Source of the DNA: an uncultured Oscillospiraceae bacterium
GTDB lineage: Bacteria; Bacillota; Clostridia; Oscillospirales; Acutalibacteraceae
NCBI GenBank assembly: GCA_900544515.1
Contig: UQVI01000027.1
Coordinates: forward strand, 1 to 14,399
DNA: 14,399 nt
Reading direction: 5' to 3'
Below the pieces are notes generated by a model. That model did no database searches, was not told the origin of the DNA, and worked only from the letters and a program-made list of their open reading frames with translations. The translations under genes and the position numbers were made by a program. Positions 7,164 through 12,410 of the stretch are shown piece by piece (position 1 is the stretch's first letter; each line of letters starts with the position of its first letter).

Positions 7164-7204
7164 ATATGCACCCCCAAAAGTTAGACACTTTTGGAGGTGC
7201 ATAT
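7164..7204. repeat. Near-perfect hairpin formed at the transposase-proximal IS end
   Basis: Two 18-base arms, 7164-7181 (ATATGCACCCCCAAAAGT) and 7187-7204 (ACTTTTGGAGGTGCATAT), pair with a single C-A mismatch around the loop TAGAC. On the minus strand the hairpin is followed at once by TTTTT (7163-7159) and then the ATG of orfA. It therefore looks like a terminator placed between outside DNA and the transposase gene. The candidate ribosome site GGGGGTG also lies in one of its arms. Confidence 0.8.
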
Positions 7205-7206
7205 CA

Positions 7207-7211
7207 TTTCA
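7207..7211. repeat. Target-site duplication, right copy (TTTCA)
   Basis: TTTCA follows the ...GGTGCATATCA terminus and matches 6347-6351. The base after it resumes the right arm of the fuc terminator. Confidence 0.8.
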
Positions 7212-7229
7212 GTATTACTGCGGTTTTTT
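7212..7229 (+). terminator. Right arm and U-tract of the split fuc operon terminator
   Basis: GTATTACTGCGGT (7212-7224) plus a run of six T (7224-7229) is the downstream half of the hairpin whose left arm is at 6325-6337. Eight contiguous Watson-Crick pairs, two G-U wobbles and three further pairs are formed across the element. In its present form the U-tract is 855 bases plus the duplication away from its left arm. Confidence 0.8.
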
Positions 7230-7253
7230 CTTGTGTTTTTATACTTAAACTCA

Positions 7254-7287
7254 ATTGTAAACCTTTATAAAATAAAAAGTTGACAAT
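7254..7287. promoter_or_regulatory. BirA-type biotin repressor operator upstream of bioY
   Basis: ATTGTAAAC (7254-7262) and GTTGACAAT (7279-7287) form an inverted repeat with one mismatch across a 16-base spacer. This is the architecture of Bacillota BirA boxes (TTGTWAAC, spacer, GTTWACAA) as I recall it. The right half-site contains the -35 hexamer TTGACA, so binding of BirA-biotinyl-AMP would block RNA polymerase. The operator precedes a biotin transporter, as expected for biotin-repressed uptake. Confidence 0.78.
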
Positions 7288-7308
7288 ACACTTTCAGTGT
7301 GGCATAAT
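7280..7308 (+). promoter_or_regulatory. bioY promoter
   Basis: A perfect -35, TTGACA (7280-7285), is followed by an optimal 17-base spacer and CATAAT (7303-7308). Transcription would begin near 7315, leaving a leader of about 100 bases before the bioY start. The -35 lies within the BirA half-site. Confidence 0.75.
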
Positions 7309-7326
7309 CTTCAAAAAATGAAAAAC

Positions 7327-7396
7327 AGTGGTTAACCACTATGCAAAGGCAATAAAGAGTAATCCGAACTCTGGTTTGAATTTCTCTCTATTGCCT
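7327..7396 (+). promoter_or_regulatory. Structured 5' leader of bioY
   Basis: The leader holds three nested elements. The first is a perfect 14-base palindrome AGTGGTTAACCACT (7327-7340), foldable as a 5-base-pair stem with a TTAA loop. The second is an outer stem pairing AGGCAATA (7347-7354) with TATTGCCT (7389-7396). The third is an inner hairpin AGAGT (7356-7360) with ACTCT (7368-7372). The AGAG strand could instead extend the outer stem by pairing with CTCT (7384-7387), so two folds compete. The ribosome site GGAAAGG starts three bases later, at 7399. I do not recognise a named riboswitch. Confidence 0.4.
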
Positions 7397-7418
7397 ATGG
7401 AAAGGTTATGAAAATATT

Positions 7419-7979
7419 ATGAGTGAAGAACAAAAGAAAAGCAGTAAATTAAAAACAATTGATATTGCTTACATAGGCTTGAGTGTGGCTCTTATTGCCA
7501 TATGCTCCTGGATTTCAATTCCGCTGACTGTGCCGATTACCCTGCAGACAATGAGTATTTGTCTGATTTCAGGCTTGTTCGGCTGGAAAAAGGGAACACT
7601 TGCAACGGTTGTTTATATTATTCTCGGTGCAATCGGAGTGCCTGTTTTTTCAGGCTTTACATCTGGTGTGGGAATTATTTTGAATTCAACAGGCGGATAT
7701 ATTATCGGATTTATATTTACGGCATTGATTGTCGGATTTGTTTCCGATAAATGCAAGGGTAAGCTTATACCACTTATTCTTTCAATGATAGTCGGAATTC
7801 TTGTGTGCTATGCCTTTGGCACTGTATGGTTTGCAGTTGTTTATGCAAAATCAAATGATGCCGCATCCATCGGTACAATACTTGGCTGGTGTGTAATACC
7901 GTTTTTAATCCCTGATGCAATCAAAATTGCAGTTGCAGCAGTTCTGACGAACAGGCTGAAGAGGTTTATCAAATCATGA
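7419..7979 (+). CDS. bioY: Biotin transporter BioY (ECF S component)
   Basis: An integral membrane substrate-binding protein that captures biotin for import. The 186 residues are typical in length, with about six hydrophobic segments (roughly 14-35, 40-58, 60-80, 90-110, 115-142 and 152-178). Family motifs are visible: PLTVPITLQTMSICLISGLFGWKKGTLATVVYIILGAIGVPVFSGF at about 35-80, and the STGGYIIGFIFTAL region at 90-103. Positively charged ends flank the membrane part. No EcfA or EcfT energising gene is in the window, so it would use a shared ECF module elsewhere or work alone. A BirA box and strong promoter lie upstream, and the stop overlaps the DUF1284 gene. The ribosome site GGAAAGG (7399-7405) is 13 bases from the ATG, acceptable because it pairs with the upstream part of the anti-SD. 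Confidence 0.93.
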   Translation: MSEEQKKSSKLKTIDIAYIGLSVALIAICSWISIPLTVPITLQTMSICLISGLFGWKKGTLATVVYIILGAIGVPVFSGFTSGVGIILNSTGGYIIGFIFTALIVGFVSDKCKGKLIPLILSMIVGILVCYAFGTVWFAVVYAKSNDAASIGTILGWCVIPFLIPDAIKIAVAAVLTNRLKRFIKS

Positions 7980-8281
7980 AGATAAGATATCATCATCTGA
8001 TGTGTATACCGCGATATCAGGGGAATGGATACAGCGATGACTTTTGCAGGAATTTAAAAAAGATTAAGTCCGTTATTAAGGATGATAACTATACGCTTGT
8101 GGAAAGCTGTGACGATATTTGTTCCTTTTGTCCTAACAATATTGACGGTAAATGTGCTGATGAAAACAAGGTCAGCAGATATGACAGTCTTGTAAAAGAA
8201 AAGCTGGAACAGGGTGAAACACCTCTTCCAAAGGACATATGCAGTGACTGCAGCTGGTTTTATATCTGTGAAAGAATATAA
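7976..8281 (+). CDS. DUF1284 cysteine-rich protein
   Basis: A 101-residue protein matching the DUF1284 pattern: an N-terminal IRYHHLMCIPRYQGNGYSDDFCRN block, a central DDIC-x2-CP unit, and a C-terminal CSDCSW...C unit. Nine cysteines are present (C10, C24, C45, C49, C52, C60, C89, C92, C98), arranged as C-x3-C-x2-C-x7-C and C-x2-C-x5-C, which suggests metal or iron-sulfur binding. It has no signal peptide or membrane segment. The start overlaps the bioY stop as ATGA, so it is translationally coupled and under the same BirA control. Its function is not known to me; a link to biotin uptake or biotin-related Fe-S chemistry is an inference from position only. Confidence 0.85.
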   Translation: MKIRYHHLMCIPRYQGNGYSDDFCRNLKKIKSVIKDDNYTLVESCDDICSFCPNNIDGKCADENKVSRYDSLVKEKLEQGETPLPKDICSDCSWFYICERI

Positions 8282-8303
8282 CTTAAAATTGTCTAAATAT
8301 CTG

Positions 8304-8333
8304 TTGTATTTTGATACCTCTTTATAGTATAAT
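8304..8333 (+). promoter_or_regulatory. Candidate promoter of the GH43 gene
   Basis: TTGTAT (8304-8309) and a perfect TATAAT (8328-8333) are separated by 18 bases, giving a short leader before the start at 8357. No terminator is visible between the DUF1284 stop (8281) and this promoter, so some readthrough from bioY is possible. Confidence 0.5.
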
Positions 8334-8356
8334 ACTGCCGACAAGGAGGAACAGCA

Positions 8357-9304
8357 ATGCATCTTTTGAAAATTGATAAGGAAAACTATATCGGACAGGC
8401 AGATCCGTTTATATTAAAATCAAACGGCAGGTATTATATTTATACCACAGGTCACGACGGCATTTATGCCTATCAGTCTGACAATCTTTTTGACGGCTGG
8501 GAATACTATGGAATGGTTATGACGATTCCTGACCACGAGGCGTTCTGGGCGCCAAGTGTTATTGAACTCGACGGAAAATATTATATGTATAATTCCATTG
8601 AGATTTATAATGATACGCCGGATCAGGGCGGTCACAGGGGAGCGATGTTTGTATCTGAGGCTGATAATCCGTTAGGTCCTTTCACCAATGCGACTCAGCT
8701 CCTTCACCCATTTTCCATTGACTCTCACGTTGTTAAAAATGAATCAGGCTTATTTATCTTTTATTCAACAAACAGCTTTGAGGGTGACAGAATCGGCACC
8801 TATATTGCCGTAGACAGACTTATTGACCCTTATCACGCTGAGGGTAAGCCTGTAGCCGTTGTACAGCCAACTCTTGATGAGGATATTTACAGACGTGACA
8901 GATATAAGAAAGGTCAGCATTGGCATACCATAGAGGGTGCTTTCTATTTTAAAGAGGGTGACTGGCAGTATGTTATGTATTCAGGAAATTGCTTTGAACA
9001 GCCTACTTATTATATTGGCTATGCGAGAGCAAAAACGGATGAGACGGATTTGACAAAAATCAAGTTTGAAAAATATCCGGATGATCATACCTATCATCCT
9101 GTTTTATCAGCCAACAAATTTGAAGAGGGCACAGGACATCACTCGATGATTAAAGAGGACGGACAGTGGTATGCTGTGTATCATGCAAGGGATTATGAAG
9201 ATGGTCTGAATGCCAATGCCTTTGATGCGCGCAATGCACGTATTTGCAAGCTGAATGTGAAGGACGGAATTATAACATCTGAGAGATACGAGGAAAAGGT
9301 TTAA
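8357..9304 (+). CDS. Glycoside hydrolase family 43, cytoplasmic
   Basis: An inverting five-bladed beta-propeller glycosidase of 315 residues. The catalytic trio can be placed: general base D16 in GQADPFI, pKa-modulating D122 in SIDSHVV, and general acid E193 in HTIEGAFYF. GTGHHSM at 258-264 supplies the conserved histidine near the active site. GH43 enzymes act mostly on arabinose- or xylose-containing oligosaccharides (arabinofuranosidase, beta-xylosidase); the exact specificity cannot be read. There is no signal peptide and no carbohydrate-binding module, so it would act on imported oligosaccharides. An excellent ribosome site AAGGAGGA (8343-8350) lies 6 bases from the ATG. It has its own promoter and terminator and appears monocistronic. 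Confidence 0.9.
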   Translation: MHLLKIDKENYIGQADPFILKSNGRYYIYTTGHDGIYAYQSDNLFDGWEYYGMVMTIPDHEAFWAPSVIELDGKYYMYNSIEIYNDTPDQGGHRGAMFVSEADNPLGPFTNATQLLHPFSIDSHVVKNESGLFIFYSTNSFEGDRIGTYIAVDRLIDPYHAEGKPVAVVQPTLDEDIYRRDRYKKGQHWHTIEGAFYFKEGDWQYVMYSGNCFEQPTYYIGYARAKTDETDLTKIKFEKYPDDHTYHPVLSANKFEEGTGHHSMIKEDGQWYAVYHARDYEDGLNANAFDARNARICKLNVKDGIITSERYEEKV

Positions 9305-9377
9305 AACAAAAGAGTGACGAAACATTGCTTATTATAAGCTGCTTCCGAGCACTTATGGGAAATAATCCATTAAATTG

Positions 9378-9420
9378 AAAAAGAACAGAATGTTGAAATT
9401 ATCAACATTCTGTTCTTTTT
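9378..9420. terminator. Perfect 19-bp bidirectional terminator between convergent genes
   Basis: AAAAAGAACAGAATGTTGA (9378-9396) is perfectly complementary to 9402-9420 around the loop AATTA. The plus strand ends in TTTTTATTTAT, and the A-run of the left arm gives a U-run on the minus strand. It closes both the GH43 gene and the minus-strand luxS cluster. The 73 bases between the GH43 stop and the hairpin (9305-9377) show nothing else. Confidence 0.95.
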
Positions 9421-9463
9421 ATTTATAAATATAAAGCAAATCAATAATAAATGTGATAACTCA

Positions 9464-10081
9464 CTATTTTTTAAAATCAATTTGCACCAATTTTTTACCA
9501 TTAGGCAGTATTTTCTCAGAATTTCTGATTGTATGATAATCAATGTCAATCATTGCTTTTTCTAATGCCTTTTCTTCCATTTGATGGTGTACTTGCTCTA
9601 ATCTGTCAAATGCATGCAAATAGGGAGAATCGGATACAAAACGATTATCCGTATTAATCTGGATAATGCATGAAACATATTTTGGCTGCACTTGCTTAAC
9701 CGTGTTTTGAAAACAATCATATCCGATATATTCAATTAATAAATTCGCAATTAATAGTTCTGATTTAGGAAGCTTATATGTTTCTTCAAGCAGATTCAGC
9801 CTTATACATTCCAGTATATCAGAAATATCAGAATATCTGTTCTTGACTTCGTTTAAATAATTCTGATTAATATCAATACCATATACTTTTTTAAATTTGT
9901 TCCTGTCAATATACTCCAGACCATTACCACCTGCAATACCCAGAATCATAGCAGAGCTTACAGGATAAGCATCAAACTGCTCTTTCATCATTTGGTTTAT
10001 GCTCTGTAATTGCATCACTGAATTTAATTTCATATGGTTTTCATAATCTGATAATGAAATTTCTTCCCACGGATTAGTCAT
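9464..10081 (-). CDS. Small class I SAM-dependent methyltransferase
   Basis: A 205-residue single-domain protein. Motif I is seen as ILGIAGGNGLEYID at about 46-59, and the acidic residue that binds the SAM ribose in VYGIDIN at about 67-72. Later strands include ELLIANLLIEYIGYDCF. The substrate is unknown. The ATG at 10079-10081 is preferred because AGGGAG lies about 5 bases before it and because a longer reading from 10165 would run 49 bases into luxS. It follows luxS by 35 bases and is the last gene of the cluster before the terminator. Its neighbour recycles a product of SAM-dependent methylation, but no direct link between the two is shown. Confidence 0.85.
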   Translation of the reverse strand: MTNPWEEISLSDYENHMKLNSVMQLQSINQMMKEQFDAYPVSSAMILGIAGGNGLEYIDRNKFKKVYGIDINQNYLNEVKNRYSDISDILECIRLNLLEETYKLPKSELLIANLLIEYIGYDCFQNTVKQVQPKYVSCIIQINTDNRFVSDSPYLHAFDRLEQVHHQMEEKALEKAMIDIDYHTIRNSEKILPNGKKLVQIDFKK

Positions 10082-10116
10082 TTCTTCTCCCTCTTTATAA
10101 ATCTGTTTCAATAAAT

Positions 10117-10590
10117 TTACTCTTCTACAGGAGCTACAGGGTATTTTAAATCCTCTTTTGTCCAATCCTTAATTACCTTTAAAAATGCCTTTGACTCCTC
10201 CTTAGCTTGTGGAAGGCTGTGGTCAAGACAATTGCCGCATTCCTTTGGTGTGGCACCGGGAACAACGCCCCAGTAATCAGCGATGAACTGAAAAGCCTCT
10301 TTTATAAGACCGATTGTGTAATTGTCACTGAGACTTCTGGTAAGAAAATAAAAGCCTGTTCTGCAGCCCATAGGACCGAAATAGATGATGTTGTCACCGA
10401 ATTCCGTATTTCTTACATAGGTTGCAAAAAGATGCTCAATTGTATGCATTGCAGCGTTTGTCATAACCGTTTCCCTGTTCGGTTCGCGCATACGGATATC
10501 ATAGGTTGTGATATCATCATCAATTCTGCTGATATAAATGCCTTTTTTTAAAATATTGTGGTCAATCTGAAAGCTTGGTATCGTTTTCAT
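10117..10590 (-). CDS. luxS: S-ribosylhomocysteine lyase LuxS
   Basis: It cleaves S-ribosylhomocysteine to homocysteine and DPD, the AI-2 precursor, as part of the activated methyl cycle. The 157 residues match the family. The metal-binding HTIEH supplies H49 and H53 with E52 as catalytic base. C76 in GPMGCRTGFY is the catalytic cysteine, and C118 in KECGNC is the third metal ligand. The start codon overlaps the stop of the upstream phospholipase-like gene as ATGA, with CAGGAG about 10 bases upstream. No Pfs/MTAN nucleosidase gene, which supplies its substrate, is in the window. Confidence 0.97.
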   Translation of the reverse strand: MKTIPSFQIDHNILKKGIYISRIDDDITTYDIRMREPNRETVMTNAAMHTIEHLFATYVRNTEFGDNIIYFGPMGCRTGFYFLTRSLSDNYTIGLIKEAFQFIADYWGVVPGATPKECGNCLDHSLPQAKEESKAFLKVIKDWTKEDLKYPVAPVEE

Positions 10591-11507
10591 ATAACTTCAA
10601 CTCCTGTTAAAAATGATTTATTTTCTGTGATTATTTCACAATCTTCTCCTGCCTGAAAGGCAGTTATCAGTTTTATTGCATCAGTTTTTGAAAGCTCAAA
10701 TAAGTGCTCAAAGCTTTCATTGCTGCCGGTATTGCTGTAAGGAGATTTCCATACACTGTTCTCTATATTAGCATATTTTTTTGCTTTTTCCAAGTCCTTT
10801 GGACGCATCATTGCAGTAAATTTGAAATTACGGCTGAAGGGTGCTGCAATGATTTCAAGCGGAGTAACTGCGATATGTTTGATTCCCTTAGGATCATAGC
10901 ATATTTTCTGCACGGTTTTCAAATCCCTGAGTGCGGTTATTCCCTGAGAAACAGTTATATTTTTATGAATTGTTTTCGGAACAACATAGTTCAGCAGCTT
11001 AGCAATTTCAGTGATTACTGCATTATTGCTGCTGACGGTTTCCGACGTTTTGAATTTTTGCGGTTCTGCAATATTCATTCTTTTATTTAAAAGATATGAG
11101 TCCATTGAAAATTCAATGATATTATGCGCAGTGTGCGGATTTGTCCATCTGTGCCTATCAGTGATTTTATTTTGATATGAATAGACATATGGATGACAGA
11201 TTCTGTCCAGTGAATAGTGCAGAATAAAGCCGTATACATATGATTTTGCAATGTCAGGCTTGTCTGATGTTTTGCAGTATTCACGCATATTTTCAAACAG
11301 AACAGACGGCTTTGCACGATGTATCATAGAGCCGTATTTACGCAGCGGTCTGCCCGGCATAAATGGAAAAACTCTGTGAAAAAAGAAAATATCAGGTCCT
11401 TGAGCACCGAAGAACACCGCATCATCATTCATCTCAAAATCTGCGATGCTTTTCATCTGCGGCAGTATTTCATATGCAAATATATAATGTGTAGAAAAAG
11501 AAGGCAT
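10587..11507 (-). CDS. Zinc-dependent phospholipase C-domain protein
   Basis: A 306-residue protein whose N-terminal 140 residues carry the zinc-dependent phospholipase C fold (PF00882 type). Metal-ligand candidates are H7 (STHYIFA), D39 (GAQGPDIFFFHR), H63, H97 and D101 (GFILHYSLDRICHP), H105, H128 and D136 (AHNIIEFSMDS). There is no signal peptide, unlike secreted toxins such as alpha-toxin, so it is probably an intracellular housekeeping hydrolase; the substrate is unknown. The region from about 150 to 306 is less conserved and I do not recognise it. A ribosome site AAAGGA lies 8 bases upstream. The start overlaps the rluA-type stop by one base and the stop overlaps luxS by four, so the three are coupled. 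Confidence 0.82.
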   Translation of the reverse strand: MPSFSTHYIFAYEILPQMKSIADFEMNDDAVFFGAQGPDIFFFHRVFPFMPGRPLRKYGSMIHRAKPSVLFENMREYCKTSDKPDIAKSYVYGFILHYSLDRICHPYVYSYQNKITDRHRWTNPHTAHNIIEFSMDSYLLNKRMNIAEPQKFKTSETVSSNNAVITEIAKLLNYVVPKTIHKNITVSQGITALRDLKTVQKICYDPKGIKHIAVTPLEIIAAPFSRNFKFTAMMRPKDLEKAKKYANIENSVWKSPYSNTGSNESFEHLFELSKTDAIKLITAFQAGEDCEIITENKSFLTGVEVI

Positions 11508-12355
11508 TATATCAATCCTTTAAAATCATCAGGGAAATCACTGTCGATTATCATCGGCTTTTCCGTAACAGGGTGTGCGAAATAAATGGTTTTGCAGTGA
11601 AGTGCTTGCCGTTTTATTTTTTCACAATTTCCGCCATAAAGGCTGTCACCTAAAAGCGGATGCCCGGTATGTGAAAAGTGTACACGTATTTGATGTGTTC
11701 TTCCGGTTTCAAGGTTAATTTTCAGCAGGGTGTTTTCACCATTGCTTTTTATGGCCTGCCAGTGTGTAACTGCCTTTTCACCGTCACTGAATACACCGCG
11801 TTCGATGATGCTGTCACTCACTCTTCTGATAGGCAAATCAATTGTGCCGTTGTCGGTCAATACGCCCTTGCAAATGGCATAGTAATCCTTTTTTATTCTG
11901 CCTGCCAGCTTGCTTGCAGCAAGCTCGTTTTTTGCAATCAGCACAAGTCCGCTGGTATCCCTGTCCAGTCTGTAAACTGCACGGAAAGCCGTATCACTTT
12001 CCATATAACAGGCAGCCGCATTTGCAAGAGTGTCACCCTGATGATTTCGACTTTCGTGTACAGGCATCATAAATGGTTTGTTGAGTACCAGAATATCCTC
12101 ATCATCATATACCATTTGTACATTACTATTTTCAAGCGGCTTTGGCATATGCCCTTTGTTCTGAATGGATATAACAAGCCTGTCACCTGTGCTCAGTCGG
12201 TCAATTGTTCTGGCAAAGTTTCCGTTAACGGTTATACCGTTTTCAGTCTGCTTGAGCTTAGTCAGCAGGGAAGAGGATACACCGAAATCGCGCAGAAATT
12301 CTTTTACCTGTCTGTTATTATCTTTTTCTTTAATTATAAATTCAATACATCTCAT
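11507..12355 (-). CDS. RluA-family RNA pseudouridine synthase
   Basis: It isomerises uridine to pseudouridine in rRNA or tRNA. The 282 residues have an S4-like N-terminal RNA-binding region (about 12-62, VKEFLRDFGVSSSLLTKLKQTENGITVNG). The RluA catalytic domain follows: LVLNKPFMMPVH at 89-100, the catalytic motif RLDRDTSG at 129-136 (D131), and GRTHQIRVHFSHTGHPLLGDSLYGG in the C-terminal half. The residue before the motif is Tyr where many relatives have His or Asn. The target base cannot be told from sequence. No Shine-Dalgarno is visible: the ATG sits five bases after the U-tract of the ilvE terminator. No in-frame start lies upstream before a stop. Confidence 0.92.
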   Translation of the reverse strand: MRCIEFIIKEKDNNRQVKEFLRDFGVSSSLLTKLKQTENGITVNGNFARTIDRLSTGDRLVISIQNKGHMPKPLENSNVQMVYDDEDILVLNKPFMMPVHESRNHQGDTLANAAACYMESDTAFRAVYRLDRDTSGLVLIAKNELAASKLAGRIKKDYYAICKGVLTDNGTIDLPIRRVSDSIIERGVFSDGEKAVTHWQAIKSNGENTLLKINLETGRTHQIRVHFSHTGHPLLGDSLYGGNCEKIKRQALHCKTIYFAHPVTEKPMIIDSDFPDDFKGLI

Positions 12356-12360
12356 AAGCG

Positions 12361-12390
12361 AAAAATAGCAGCTTCAAATTGAAGCTGCTA
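12361..12390 (-). terminator. Terminator after ilvE
   Basis: TAGCAGCTTC (12366-12375) and GAAGCTGCTA (12381-12390) pair perfectly. Two further A-T pairs can close the AAATT loop. On the minus strand the stem is followed by TTTTT (12365-12361). It begins about 20 bases after the ilvE stop and ends five bases before the next start codon. Confidence 0.85.
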
Positions 12391-12410
12391 TAAATACTTT
12401 AATCGGCTGA

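Larger units (their letters stand above)
6352..7206 (-). mobile_element. Internally deleted IS3-family (IS150-like) insertion sequence
   Basis: The element is 855 bases with 5'-TG...CA-3' termini. The imperfect terminal inverted repeats are TGAAGTGCCCCCGAAAGT (6352-6369) and, read on the minus strand, TGATATGCACCTCCAAAAGT (7206-7187). These match at 14 of 18 aligned positions with a two-base gap. The left terminus continues into TTAGACA, typical of IS150-type ends. It is flanked by TTTCA duplications. On the minus strand it carries an intact OrfA and only the C-terminal part of OrfB. Complete relatives are about 1.3-1.5 kb, so about 450-500 bases of orfB appear lost. It cannot make its own full transposase, but its ends look intact, so it could be moved by a related active copy. 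Confidence 0.88.

Noticed and set aside
6357..7201. IS boundaries at TGCCCCC...GGTGCA
   Set aside because: These give no target duplication; extending to TGAAGTGCC (6352) and TGCATATCA (7206) gives TG...CA ends, better repeats, and TTTCA on both sides.
7327..7340. AGTGGTTAACCACT as a second BirA operator
   Set aside because: The TTAAC core is suggestive, but the two halves are contiguous with no 14-16-base spacer; it fits a leader hairpin or another protein's site better.
7408..7422. Four-codon mini-ORF (ATGAAAATATTATGA) overlapping the bioY start, as a leader peptide
   Set aside because: The ribosome site would be only two bases from its ATG, and such short frames are common by chance in AT-rich leaders.
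9464..10165. Longer reading of the small methyltransferase starting at 10165
   Set aside because: It would overlap luxS by 49 bases, and its extra N-terminus (DKRGFKIPCSSCRR) is luxS sequence in another frame; ATG 10081 has a good ribosome site.
11678..12382. 234-codon plus-strand open frame opposite the pseudouridine synthase
   Set aside because: It is long but antisense to a well-supported RluA-family gene, cysteine-rich and unrecognisable, with no ribosome site.
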